From positions 1,623,501 through 1,687,500 of the forward strand of contig NZ_CP166625.1 of assembly GCF_041320595.1 (NCBI RefSeq): a stretch of DNA of 64,000 bases, in the 5' to 3' direction. Positions 1 to 8,520 of this stretch are shown here, piece by piece. Position 1 is the stretch's first letter. Each line of letters starts with the position of its first letter. The DNA is from Pleomorphomonas sp. PLEO. GTDB taxonomy: Bacteria > Pseudomonadota > Alphaproteobacteria > Rhizobiales > Pleomorphomonadaceae. Below the pieces are notes generated by a model. It searched no databases. It had not been told where the DNA came from and worked only from the letters and a program-made list of their open reading frames with translations. A program made the position numbers and the translations under genes.

Positions 1-341
1 GGCGCCACCACCTGATACTTGTCGCTGAGCGCCACGCAGACGGCGCGGTCGAGCGCCCGCGTCACCAGATCGCGGTCGCCGTTGGCCGGAACCCTGGCGA
101 TTGCCTGGGGCGAGAAGGTGGCCGGCAGGATGCGGACCGTTTTGGCGCCGGCCACGGCGTCTTTGTCGACATAGGCGCGGGACTTGCCGAGCATGCCGCT
201 TTCCTTGCCGAGCCGGTCGTAATTGGAGAGCGTGCCGCCTTGCTTGAGGGGAACCGAGGCGCAGCCGGCCAGCACCAGCGCGGCGCCGAGGAGCAGGGGG
301 GCGGATCGGCGGCGGCTGTTGGCGGCGCAGGCATCATTCAT
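1..341 (-). CDS. Lipoprotein, DUF3313-like (partial, cut by window edge)
   Basis: Leftward gene whose first 113 codons are present before the window edge. Residues 1-14 are polar and arginine-rich, residues 15-26 are hydrophobic, and the lipobox LVLAGC places the acylated cysteine at residue 27, so the product should be a lipoprotein exported by Sec and anchored to a membrane. The mature start (CASVPLKQGG) followed by a SNYDRLGKE-type segment resembles the DUF3313 lipoprotein family of unknown function. The start at 341 is chosen because it gives a complete signal peptide; the next ATG, at 337, is in a different frame. The lipoprotein call is firm; the family call rests on general resemblance. 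Confidence 0.7.
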   Translation of the reverse strand, partial: MNDACAANSRRRSAPLLLGAALVLAGCASVPLKQGGTLSNYDRLGKESGMLGKSRAYVDKDAVAGAKTVRILPATFSPQAIARVPANGDRDLVTRALDRAVCVALSDKYQVVA

Positions 342-496
342 TCAGTTGGCTCTTCTCACGGCTGAGGACATGCGCCTTTCTGTCACGAATCGATGTGGCG
401 GATTGCTGACTTTTTCGCTACCGCCGCCGATTTATTTCGCCGTGACGGAAGACGGCGAGGCCCATGCTCCAAAGAGCGCCGTTTCCGGCTCCCTTC

Positions 497-619
497 ATAC
501 CAATTCGCGAAGAGGCTGATGCATCCGCTCATGGAACCATTGCCGATTTCTCATTTGCATCAGGGGCATGAGAAATCGGCAAGCAGAATACCAAGAGGCA
601 TTTCAATGCATCTTGGTAT
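497..619. repeat. Palindromic element family B, copy 1 (MITE-like, 123 bp)
   Basis: A 123-bp unit bounded by ATACCAA at 497 and its complement TTGGTAT ending at 619. It contains two internal hairpins: GCCGATTTCTCAT paired with ATGAGAAATCGGC, and ACCAAGA paired with TCTTGGT. A nearly identical copy lies inverted at 26791-26914. Size, terminal inverted repeats, lack of an ORF and dispersal fit a miniature inverted-repeat element. If the true ends are CCAA/TTGG, both copies are flanked by TA, as expected for IS630/mariner-derived elements; this is inference. The right end overlaps the restored stop codon of the VOC gene (619-621). Confidence 0.8.
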
Positions 620-1532
620 CAGCCCTGCCTTGGGGCGATAAGGGTCAGCTCGATGCCGGTGGGGTCGGTGAAGCGAAGTCCGCCGGTGGTAATGGAGGCG
701 TCCGCCAGCCGGCTCGCCGCCGCAAATACCTCCCGATCGGCGACGTGCAGGCTGAAGCGCCTGAGACGGGCGCTGCCCTTGGGGGAGGCGCGCTGTCATA
801 GCCGAGCCAGGTATTGAGCCCGATGCGATGGGTGAACGTGCTGCCGGCGCCCAGATCGGCAAAGCCGATGTGCGGCAGCGTCAGATTGCGGACGAAGCCC
901 AGCCGTTCATAGAAGGCGATCGCGGCGGCGAGGTCCGGAACACTGAGGTTGATATAGGCAATGCGCGCGGCATCGGCGAGGCCGGCGTCGAGGTCGGCAT
1001 TGCGGGCATGGTCGAGTTCCTCGATCATATTGAGCGGCGCACGGCCCGGATGGGGGCGCCCTTCGGGATCGAACAGCTCCACTCTGTGCACGAAATCGCC
1101 GAAGCGACCGAAGCGCTCCGGCGTTTCGTAGGCGATGACGAAGCCCATGCCGTCGGGATCGTGAAAGTAGAGCGCCTTCGACATCAGGTGGTCGTCCGGC
1201 GAGACGTCGATACGGTTGCCGATCAGTCGGGCAAACAGGCGGGAGAATTCCACCTGGTCGGGCACGCCGATGGCGATGTGAAAAAGACCGGTGTGGCGGC
1301 GCTGCTGGGCCGGATGCGTGGCGCCGCCATGCAGGATGAGCAGCGTTTCCGATCGAGTGCCGAGGGCGACGCCGTCCGCTGCCGGCCTTGGCACCATGCC
1401 GAGGGCCGAGGTCCAGAAGGACACGGCCCGCTCGACATCGGTCACCTCAAGTTCGACGGGGCCGTAGGAGACTCTCTCCGGACGGCCTTGCAACTTGGCC
1501 AACCGAGCCAGGCGACGGGCGGCGGTTTGCAT
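619..1532 (-). pseudogene. Two-domain VOC ring-cleavage dioxygenase, frameshifted near the 3' end
   Basis: Leftward gene for a two-domain vicinal-oxygen-chelate protein of the catechol-2,3-dioxygenase (CatE/YfiE-like) type. Domain 1 is near residues 20-140 (YGPVELEVTDVERAVSFW, then LFHIAIGVPD and YFHDPDGMGFVIAYE); domain 2 starts near residue 190 (AYINLSVPDLAAAIAFYERL). The frame reads well to about residue 250 (LNTWLGYDSAPPP) and then turns into arginine/proline-rich nonsense ending at 645. Adding one C to the C5 tract (plus-strand G run 781-785) restores a typical end (FSLHVADREVF, then FTDPTGIELTLIAP) with a stop at 619-621 and a product of about 304 residues. So there is a one-base deletion at a homopolymer: a real lesion, a slippage variant or a sequencing error. 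Confidence 0.8.
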
Positions 1533-1746
1533 GCGGCGACCCTCCAGGCTTTTAGAGAAAACTCAAAAATACAGGATGACCGCCTTGCGTAGAGAGGGGC
1601 GGGCTGACGGACTTGGGTGCGTCTCCAAGCGCGGGGGAGATCAGCAGATCCTACGTATAATACAGGACCTGTTTCTCGTCCTTTGATCGCGATGTTAAAT
1701 GTTGATGCATTGCTCACAAAAACACGAACCCTGCCCCCCGAGGGCG

Positions 1747-3081
1747 TTACTCCGGGTTTTCCAAGCTAAACATGTCGGCGTTTTCGTCGAAGGCGAACAG
1801 TTCGGCGTAGCGCGCCCAGGCCACCACCGCCTTGAGCGTCTCGTCGGCATAGTCTTCCGACATGTAGTCTTCGAGCTGCTGGCGGAAGCGCACCGAGGGG
1901 GCGGTGTGGGTCGGCCGCTCGTCGAGCACGCTGCGGATCAGGCCGACGATCGGCACGTAGGACAGAAGATGCTGGGCGAACAGCTTCTTGCGGTCGTCGG
2001 TGCCGAGGCCGGTGAAGGTCTTGCCGGGTTCGGTGAGTAGCAGGTCGCCCTCGCTGAGGTTGGCCAGGCGGAGCAGTTGCAGCGTTTCGGCGAGGTGGAA
2101 CAGCTCGTCGGCTTCCATTTGCAGCCGGTCGGCCAACACGGGCAGATCGGCCCGGCCGTGGAAGGGCTCGGCGGCCAGCGCTTCCAGAAGGCCGGCCATC
2201 TCGTTGGTGGAGACGGGGTTCAGCACCATGCCGACGCCGGTGCCGGGGATGCCGGCTCCCGCCGTGGTCTTCGGCTCTTCGCGCCGGGTCATGTGGGCGT
2301 AGATGCTGTCCACCAGCTTGCGGAAGGTCGGGTCGAGGCGGTTGCGCGGATGCGGCAGATCGACCTTCATCTCCGAGGCGATGCGGCCGGGGTTGGAGGA
2401 GAACACCAGGATGCGGTCGCACATCAGCACGGCTTCCTCGATGTTGTGGGTGACGATCAGTACCGATTGCATCGGCAGCCGGCCCTCGACCCAGAGGTCG
2501 ATGATGTCGGTGCGCAGCGTTTCGGCCGTCAGCACGTCGAGCGCCGAGAAGGGCTCGTCCATCAGCATGATGTCGGGGTGGACCACCAGCGCCCGGGCAA
2601 AGCCGACGCGCTGGCGCATGCCGCCCGATAGTTCCTTGGGATAGGCGCTTTCGAAGCCGTCGAGGCCGATCAGGTCGATGGCTTCGAGCGCGCGGCGCCG
2701 CCGCTCGTCGGCGTCGATGCCGAGCGCTTCGAGGCCGAGTTCGACGTTCTGCAGCACGGTCAGCCAGGGGAACAGCGCGAACGACTGGAACACCATGGCA
2801 AGGCCGCGCGGTGGGCCGGAGATCGGCTTGCCGCGATAGAGCGCAACGCCTGTGGAGGGCGAGGATAGGCCGGCGATGATCCTGAGAAGCGTCGATTTCC
2901 CCGAGCCGGAACGGCCGAGCAGGCCGACGATCTCGCCGGAGCGGATGGTCAGGTCGACGTTTTCGAGAACCAGGAGGTCCTCGCCATTGGCCTTGGGGAA
3001 CACCCGGCTGACGGCCTGGACATCGATCAGCTTTTCAGCAGTGGCAGTGGCAGTGGCGGTGGAGGAGGTGGTCATGGTCAT
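1747..3081 (-). CDS. ABC transporter ATPase, nitrate/sulfonate/bicarbonate type, with C-terminal AAA-associated domain
   Basis: Energises import through the double permease encoded just upstream. The nucleotide-binding domain fills about residues 10-250: Walker A GRSGSGKST, Q-loop VFQSFALFPW, signature LSGGMRQR, Walker B IMLMDEP, H-loop VTHNIEEA. The remaining ~180 residues (from the TGVGMVLNPVS region on) match the AAA-associated C-terminal domain found on some of these ATPases. ATG 3081 is preferred because GGAAAGG lies about 9 nt upstream; the frame also opens at GTG 3099, but that would include the Shine-Dalgarno. It follows the permease with a 21-bp gap, so the two form one operon. No substrate-binding protein is adjacent, so the substrate is undetermined. 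Confidence 0.88.
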   Translation of the reverse strand: MTMTTSSTATATATAEKLIDVQAVSRVFPKANGEDLLVLENVDLTIRSGEIVGLLGRSGSGKSTLLRIIAGLSSPSTGVALYRGKPISGPPRGLAMVFQSFALFPWLTVLQNVELGLEALGIDADERRRRALEAIDLIGLDGFESAYPKELSGGMRQRVGFARALVVHPDIMLMDEPFSALDVLTAETLRTDIIDLWVEGRLPMQSVLIVTHNIEEAVLMCDRILVFSSNPGRIASEMKVDLPHPRNRLDPTFRKLVDSIYAHMTRREEPKTTAGAGIPGTGVGMVLNPVSTNEMAGLLEALAAEPFHGRADLPVLADRLQMEADELFHLAETLQLLRLANLSEGDLLLTEPGKTFTGLGTDDRKKLFAQHLLSYVPIVGLIRSVLDERPTHTAPSVRFRQQLEDYMSEDYADETLKAVVAWARYAELFAFDENADMFSLENPE

Positions 3082-3102
3082 GATCGGGAACCTTTCCACA
3101 GG

Positions 3103-4836
3103 TCAAGCAATGCGCAGGCGGCGTTCGGCGTAGCCATAGAGCGGGCGCCAGACGAGCCGGTTGGTGAGGGTGACGAAGAAGGACATGACGGCGATGCCGA
3201 GCACGACGCGCGGGAAGTTGCCGGCCGCCGTCGCCTCGGCGATGTAGGAGCCGAGCCCGGTGGCCGTCAGCTTGTGGCTGCCCCAGCTGGCCGCCTCGGC
3301 GACGATGGCAGCGTTCCACGAGCCGCCCGAGGCGGTGATGGCGCCGGTGACGTAGTAGGGGAAGATGCCCGGCAGGATGACGTTGCGCCACCAGCGCCAG
3401 CCGGTGACATGGAAGCTGGCGGCGGCATCGCGCAAGTCGGAGGGGAAGGCGCTAGCGCCGGCGATGATGTTGAACAGGATGTACCACTGGGTGCCCAGGA
3501 TCATCAGCGGGCTCAGCCAGATATTGGCGTTGAGGTTGAAGCTGACGATCAGCATCACCACGGCGGGGAAGGCGATGTTGGCCGGGAAGGCGGCGAGGAA
3601 CTGGGCCAGCGGCTGTACCCGCTCGGCAACGCGCGGCCGCAGGCCGACCCAGACGCCGATCGGCACCCAGACGAGGCTGGCGAGCGCGATCAGTACCAGC
3701 ACGCGGATCAGCGTCAGAACGCCCTTTGCGAAGGCTTCGCCGACGTCGACAAAGCTGAGGCTGGCGCCGACGAAGCGCACCACTTCGAAGCCGATGTAGA
3801 GGGTGCCGATGACGACGACGGCCAGCCACAGACCGTCAATGAGGCGAGCGGATAGCCGCAGCCTGAACGATAGGCGTGGGACCGGCGGCAGGCGAAGGCG
3901 CCAGCGGCCGACGCCGCGCAAGGCGTCGGTGATCATCAGCGACAGGGCACGCAGGAAGCGCGTCTGGCGGAACAGGTCGAGCACCCAGGAGGACGGCGCT
4001 TCGCCGGAGGACGTCTGCTCGACGCGAAACTTGTCGGCCCAGGCGACGATCGGCCGGAACAGCAGCTGATCGTAACAGATGATCACGGCGAGCATGGTCA
4101 GCACCGCCCAGCCGATGGCCGAGAGGTTCTGCTGGTGGATCGCCTCGGCCACGTAGGAGCCGACGCCGGGCAGCGTCACCGTGGTGTCGCCGACGGTAAT
4201 CGCCTCGGAGGCGACCACGAAGAACCAGCCGCCGGACATCGACATCATGGCGTTCCACACCAGACCCGGCATGGCGAAGGAGACATCGAGGTGCCAGAAG
4301 CGCTGCCACGGCGACAGGTGGAAGCTCTGGGACACCTCGTCGAGATCCTTCGGCACGCTGCGCAGCGACTGGTACATGGAAAAGGTCATGTTCCAGGCCT
4401 GGCTGGTGAAGATGGCGAAGATGCAGGCAAGCTCCGCCCCCAGCACGCGGCCGGGAAACAGGCCCATGAAGAAGACGACGGTGAAGGTGAGGAAGCCCAG
4501 GATCGGCACCGACTGCAGGATGTCGAGGATGGGGATCAGCACGATTTCGGCGCGCCGGCTTTTCGCCGCCGCCGTGGCGTAGACGAAGGTGAAGGCCAGC
4601 GACCAGACCATGGCGGCCAGCATGCGCAGCGTGGTGCGCAGCGCATATTCGGGCAGGTACCAGGGGTCGAGGCTGATGGGGGAGCCGGCCATGGCGGTCA
4701 GCGAACCGTCGGCCTGATCGACGCCATAGGCGATCAGCACCAGAAGGCCGAGGACCAGAACCAGGGCGGCGACGTCGAAGATGTTCGGCACAAGGCCGCG
4801 GCCGACGGCGGCCGGCCTAACATTATGAAAAACCAT
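3103..4836 (-). CDS. ABC transporter permease with two fused BPD_transp_1 domains
   Basis: Inner-membrane channel protein of 577 residues, twice the usual size. Each half carries a membrane-spanning domain and an EAA-like coupling loop: half 1 EVSQSFHLSPWQRFWHLDV near residues 165-185, half 2 DAAASFHVTGWRWWRNVILP near residues 485-505. The halves are joined by a charged linker around residues 270-320 (DKFRVEQTSSGEAPS). One polypeptide can therefore supply the complete transmembrane channel. The fused permease plus AAA-associated ATPase arrangement is known in proteobacteria in the nitrate/sulfonate/taurine importer class. It is first in a two-gene leftward operon with the ATPase at 1747-3081. 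The substrate is not shown by sequence. Confidence 0.87.
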   Translation of the reverse strand: MVFHNVRPAAVGRGLVPNIFDVAALVLVLGLLVLIAYGVDQADGSLTAMAGSPISLDPWYLPEYALRTTLRMLAAMVWSLAFTFVYATAAAKSRRAEIVLIPILDILQSVPILGFLTFTVVFFMGLFPGRVLGAELACIFAIFTSQAWNMTFSMYQSLRSVPKDLDEVSQSFHLSPWQRFWHLDVSFAMPGLVWNAMMSMSGGWFFVVASEAITVGDTTVTLPGVGSYVAEAIHQQNLSAIGWAVLTMLAVIICYDQLLFRPIVAWADKFRVEQTSSGEAPSSWVLDLFRQTRFLRALSLMITDALRGVGRWRLRLPPVPRLSFRLRLSARLIDGLWLAVVVIGTLYIGFEVVRFVGASLSFVDVGEAFAKGVLTLIRVLVLIALASLVWVPIGVWVGLRPRVAERVQPLAQFLAAFPANIAFPAVVMLIVSFNLNANIWLSPLMILGTQWYILFNIIAGASAFPSDLRDAAASFHVTGWRWWRNVILPGIFPYYVTGAITASGGSWNAAIVAEAASWGSHKLTATGLGSYIAEATAAGNFPRVVLGIAVMSFFVTLTNRLVWRPLYGYAERRLRIA

Positions 4837-5427
4837 ATTGAATCATCTCCTGACCGATAGAGGCCAGAGCCATGTCGCGAAAAAGGCGGCGCGTCGGGGT
4901 CAGGCTTCCGGTCTTCGACCGGAAAGCGACTGGCTCGGAGATGAAAGGAGGCGGCGTGTCAGCCGGGGTAGAAACAGCTTGCTTGGCATTGGCTCGTCCT
5001 CAGGCACGAAACGCGCTGGGCGAGCCGGGGACGGCTCACTCGTCGGCGCGGTTCGCGCGGTTGCGACTAGATCGACTGTGACTGTCCATGATCTTTCTGT
5101 TGGTTCGTGCGGCGGCGAGGGCCGCGCAGAACCCAATTCTTCCTGTCGGCTGTCATTGTCAAGCATCTTGAGCGTCCTGCCAGATCAGCAAATATTGAAG
5201 GGCTGACAGGCACGCGCGCGGCTTTTTTACCTTGATGATGGCGGTGGCGCTCATCCGGCGGAACGCGTTGCGGGGGACGCGCAATTCGCTGCGTCCGCCG
5301 TTTCACAGCCAGTGCTATGTCGCCGCGCCGTTCGCCTTCGCCGAAGCGCTGGTGGCGGCGCTGCTGCTGGCGGTGCTCATCGGCATGATGGTGAAGAACT
5401 GGTCGGCGTGGGGACGCCGACGAGGGA
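4837..5427. other. Gene-poor intergenic stretch with a strong hairpin
   Basis: 590 bp between the permease start and the 3' end of the ferric-reductase-like gene. At 4904-4926 there is a near-perfect stem-loop, CTTCCGGT paired with ACCGGAAAG around a TCTTCG-type loop, with no adjacent T-run on either strand; it lies in the presumed leader of the leftward ABC operon. A rightward frame from about 5235 encodes a basic N-part then a hydrophobic run (ALVAALLLAVLIGMMV), but it continues antisense into the next gene; it may be a remnant of a small membrane protein. No clear promoter was identified. Confidence 0.4.
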
Positions 5428-6813
5428 TCAGCGCATTTCGAACAGTTCCTGGTGGAAGTCGGCTGGCTGAAGGCCGGCGCCGACCAGGTCCTTGCGCAGG
5501 ATGGCGCCGAAGCCGGTCGGGCCGCAGAACCAGAAGCTGGCGTCCTTCCAGTCGGCAACGGTTTCCATGATCTGCTTGGCGTCGAGGTGGCCGTCGCGCG
5601 GGCTGACCAGGACGTGGAGGTCCACGCTGGCGGCGTCGGCATCGGCGCGCATCCGGTTGAGGGCGTCCTCGGAGACTTGGCGCGTGGTGTGGAAAAGGTG
5701 GATCTGGGTGTTGGCGGGGGTGCCGGCGCGTTCCCGCATCTTGGCAACGAAGGGCGTTATGCCGATGCCGCCGCCGATCCAGATCTGGCAGGGCTTGGCA
5801 CTGTCGAAGGTGAACCGGCCGTAGGGGCCCTCGATTTTAACGCGGGCGCCCTTGTGGAACTCGCGGCGCAGTCCGGAGGTGAAGTCGCCCAGCTCTTTGG
5901 CGATGAAGCCGATGCGGCGATTGGCCGGATTCCAGGAGGTGGCGATGGTGAAGGGATGGGCGCCTTCCTTGAGGTCGGTGACGACGAAGGCAAACTGGCC
6001 GGGGCGATGGCCCTTCCACCTCTCGTCGACTTCGAGATCGACCTCCAGCACCTTGAGCTCGGGGTAGTAGTGCGTTTCGACCACCCGCGCCTCGGCGCCG
6101 GGGAAGCCGATGAAATGGCGGACCAGCGAGTAGACGCTGGCGATCGAGCCGGTCACCGCCATCGTCACGGTGGCCCAGCCGAAGGGCGTGGGCCAGTATT
6201 CCGGCCGCATCAGCACCAGCGCGTGGAAGGCGAAGACAAGGAACACCGCCGCCATCACGAAGTGCAGCTTCTGGAAGATCCGGTAGGGAATGAGTTTGAC
6301 GAGCGCGGCGGCGATCAGCGCGATCAGCAGGAACAGCACGGGCTGGGCGATCATGTGGGCCAGGCCCATCAGGCTGGGGAACAGCGTTTGGGTGGCGGCG
6401 ACGGCCGGGTCGATTACGCGCTCCACCGGCGCGGCGGCGCTGGCGGCGGCGGTAACGGTCGAGGCGACGGCATTGGCCGCAGCGGCGGCCGCTTCCACCG
6501 GCGGGCGGTGACCGCCGCCGGTCCTGACCAGCCAGTGAACGACGGCGATGGCCAGCGCGCCGATGCCGAGCCACTTGTGCAGCCGGTACATCTTGTCGAG
6601 CCCGCCCAAGCTCGGTTCGAGCCACTTTTGCCGGGTCGACAGGACCGCCGCGAAGGCCATCATGCCAAGCGACAGAAAGCCGGTGAGCTGGGTAAAGGCG
6701 AGCCCCATGCCGGCCGTGCTGGAAATGCCGGCGATGCCGATAGCGCTCGCGGCAAACACGGCCAGCAGCAGGAGGTTGAACAGCCCCAGCGTGGCGGAAA
6801 TCTTGCTCATCAT
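5428..6813 (-). CDS. Ferric-reductase-like membrane flavoprotein (ferredoxin reductase-type)
   Basis: Membrane oxidoreductase of 461 residues. The N-terminal ~230 residues contain about six hydrophobic segments of the ferric-reductase-like transmembrane type, with candidate haem histidines in YRLHKWLGIGA, VVHWL, LHFVMA and AFHALVL. An FAD-binding barrel follows (HRPGQFAFVV, HPFTIATS), then an NAD(P)-binding domain (IWIGGGIGITPFVAKM, WFCGPTGFG). An alanine-rich, low-complexity insert occupies about residues 105-135. It should pass electrons from NAD(P)H through FAD and haem to an acceptor outside the cytoplasm, possibly ferric iron; the acceptor is inferred from the family. The start is one of two adjacent ATG codons, with AGGGGTG just upstream. 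Monocistronic. Confidence 0.85.
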   Translation of the reverse strand: MMSKISATLGLFNLLLLAVFAASAIGIAGISSTAGMGLAFTQLTGFLSLGMMAFAAVLSTRQKWLEPSLGGLDKMYRLHKWLGIGALAIAVVHWLVRTGGGHRPPVEAAAAAANAVASTVTAAASAAAPVERVIDPAVAATQTLFPSLMGLAHMIAQPVLFLLIALIAAALVKLIPYRIFQKLHFVMAAVFLVFAFHALVLMRPEYWPTPFGWATVTMAVTGSIASVYSLVRHFIGFPGAEARVVETHYYPELKVLEVDLEVDERWKGHRPGQFAFVVTDLKEGAHPFTIATSWNPANRRIGFIAKELGDFTSGLRREFHKGARVKIEGPYGRFTFDSAKPCQIWIGGGIGITPFVAKMRERAGTPANTQIHLFHTTRQVSEDALNRMRADADAASVDLHVLVSPRDGHLDAKQIMETVADWKDASFWFCGPTGFGAILRKDLVGAGLQPADFHQELFEMR

Positions 6814-7043
6814 TCACCCCTAGAGACAGGCCACCGATACGGGTGCTTTAGGCTCTACCGGCCAATATTCGGTAAAAACCGGCCCGTCCGGCCGTCTCGT
6901 TGAGGGTGATGTAGTGTCAGCTGGCCGAATAATCTGCAACAATGTGTACAAAGGTGTAATCAGGCATCGCTATCTGGTTCTAGTGCTCGCGGCGATCTAG
7001 GATCGGCTGGCGGCCAGACGCTGCCGGCCGCCGATGCTTGTCG

Positions 7044-7433
7044 TCAGCCGTCGAGCAGCGACGTGCCGTAGGAATTGTCCACCGCGCACAGCCAGCGGCC
7101 GGCTTCCGACTTGCGAAAGACGTAGGTCGCCCGGCGGACGATCGGTTCCGCTTGGCCCTCCACGTCGAGCAGCGTTTCCATCAGCACCAGCGCGGTGTTG
7201 TCGGCGCCCTCGATCACTTGCATCCGGCCTTGCCGCACCTTCAGCGCGTTCTTGAAGTGGGCGGCGATCGCCACGAAGGCCTTGCGGATTTGCGTCTTGC
7301 CGGTGGCGTTGAGGCCGGGCTTGACGACCAGCGTGGCGTCGTCGGCGTAGAACTCCATCAGGCCGTCGAAGTCCTCGGCGGTGATGGCCCGGTCGGCGGC
7401 TTCGATCAGCTGCCTCAATTCATGTTCGGCCAT
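7044..7433 (-). CDS. SnoaL/NTF2-like protein (DUF4440 type)
   Basis: A 129-residue protein with the pattern of the NTF2-like fold: an N-terminal helix pair (LRQLIEAADRAITAEDFDGL), then FYADDATLVVKPGLNATGKTQIR, then beta strands ending KSEAGRWLCAVDNSYG. DUF4440/SgcJ-EcaC members of this size are cytoplasmic cone-shaped proteins with varied or unknown activities, so no reaction is assigned. It lies alone, 33 bp downstream of a hairpin terminator that reads leftward (7466-7492), which suggests it has its own promoter or is reached by read-through. Confidence 0.8.
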   Translation of the reverse strand: MAEHELRQLIEAADRAITAEDFDGLMEFYADDATLVVKPGLNATGKTQIRKAFVAIAAHFKNALKVRQGRMQVIEGADNTALVLMETLLDVEGQAEPIVRRATYVFRKSEAGRWLCAVDNSYGTSLLDG

Positions 7434-7465
7434 GTTTCATCTCCAAGTTCGGCCCGGAGACGGCA

Positions 7466-7492
7466 CAAAAAACCCGCCTCGCGGGCGGGTTG
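7466..7492 (-). terminator. Rho-independent terminator, leftward
   Basis: On the minus strand ACCCGCC pairs with GGCGGGT around a short loop, followed by a run of six T. It lies about 130 bp beyond the stop of the leftward GNAT gene (7621-8154) and 33 bp before the start of the DUF4440 gene. Termination of the GNAT transcript is the simplest reading; an attenuator for the downstream gene is possible, but no convincing leader peptide was found. Confidence 0.75.
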
Positions 7493-7620
7493 CTAAGAAC
7501 AATAACGCGCACCCACCAATCAATCGATGGCGGGAATAATCGACGGGGCGAGGGCGCGAAGGTTGTCCATGGGGGATGGGTAACATGGAGGCGGCGGTGA
7601 TACAACGTTCGGCGCGGCGG

Positions 7621-8154
7621 TCACTGGGACCGAGGCACTGGAATGCGGTAAATCACCGTCGGATGATCGAGGTCGTCCGTTTTCCTGAGGCGTCGGCTCC
7701 CCACAACCACGCCGCCCAGGCTCTCCGCCACACGCCGGCTTGGGTGGTTATATTCGACAACGGGGTAGGTGATCCGCTGCACGCCGGTCGCTCCCGCTGC
7801 CCAGCCGACCAGTGCCGAGACGGCTTCCCGGCCGTAGCCGAAGCCGTGAGAGGCCTCCTTGATCCAGACGCCGGCTTCCGCCTCCTCATCGCCGATGTTG
7901 TGCAGCCCTACGAGGCCGAGGAATTCTCCGGTCAGCGCTAGGCGAACCACCAGGAAGAGGTCCGTGCCGCTTGCCATTTTGGCAAACCAGGCCGAGGAGA
8001 CTTCGGAGAAGGCGTCGAACGACGGCGATGGATCAAATGCCATGAAGCGGGTGAGCGTCGGCGTGACGGCGGCGAAAATCTCCGCCGCGTCCTCGGCTTG
8101 GAAAGCCGTGAGCCGCAGGCGAGTGGACGATAGCGTCGTGGTTGTGAAGTCCAT
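7621..8154 (-). CDS. GNAT acetyltransferase, RimJ/RimL type
   Basis: 177-residue GNAT-fold acyltransferase predicted to move an acetyl group from acetyl-CoA to an amine. It begins with the RimJ/RimL-like entry strand LSSTRLRLTAFQAEDAAEIF; the acetyl-CoA loop region is GVWIKEASHGFGYGREAVSAL, and VEYNHPSRRVAESLG near the C-terminus is the typical N-x-x-S-x-x-[VL] helix of this subgroup. The frame is open upstream to 8301, but that extension does not look like GNAT sequence, so ATG 8154, just before the conserved strand, is preferred. The substrate is unknown. Divergent from the LuxR gene. Confidence 0.82.
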   Translation of the reverse strand: MDFTTTTLSSTRLRLTAFQAEDAAEIFAAVTPTLTRFMAFDPSPSFDAFSEVSSAWFAKMASGTDLFLVVRLALTGEFLGLVGLHNIGDEEAEAGVWIKEASHGFGYGREAVSALVGWAAGATGVQRITYPVVEYNHPSRRVAESLGGVVVGSRRLRKTDDLDHPTVIYRIPVPRSQ

Positions 8155-8520
8155 GGTTAGGGCAGTCTCAATCGGAAAATCATCTTGCCGCTGCCCGACC
8201 CATACCGCGCATTCGTCCGACGACACAAGGATGAGATGAGCCAATCGCCGGCTCTGTTCGGCAGGCGACAGGGCTGACATCGCATGTGCCGGTAACGCCA
8301 AGCATCTCCGACAATTCGCGGCTTTCGATCGCCAGGTACGTGCATTTACGGCTGCATTTTTGCCGGGGGGCTATACCTTGAACATCACACGTCAAGCGCG
8401 AGACACCATGATCGACTCTCTCAATTGTATGGTCCGTGTTTGGCTATCCGGCACCACCAAGGTCGCCGATCGCTTGCGTATCCGCCCGCCATTCAGTCGA
8501 CGCTTCATGCGATAATCCAG
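8155..8520. other. Divergent promoter region, no gene seen
   Basis: 366 bp between the divergent GNAT and LuxR genes. Open frames in it are extensions of the flanking genes or antisense shadows. Promoters for both genes must lie here, but no site could be assigned with confidence. Confidence 0.4.

Noticed and set aside
828-1592. Long rightward frame opposite the VOC gene
   Set aside because: Antisense shadow of a high-GC gene; the leftward frame carries clear VOC motifs.
5232-5570. Rightward 112-codon frame with a hydrophobic stretch
   Set aside because: It runs about 140 bp antisense into the ferric-reductase-like gene and its C-terminal part is arginine-rich shadow; kept only as a note in the intergenic entry.
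5452-6903. 483-codon rightward frame
   Set aside because: Antisense to the ferric-reductase-like protein, glycine/arginine/aspartate-rich composition typical of high-GC shadows.
7420-7605. Possible amino-acid leader peptide with adjacent tryptophans before the hairpin at 7466-7492
   Set aside because: The frame has no good start close to the tryptophans and the downstream gene (DUF4440) is not biosynthetic; a plain terminator is simpler.
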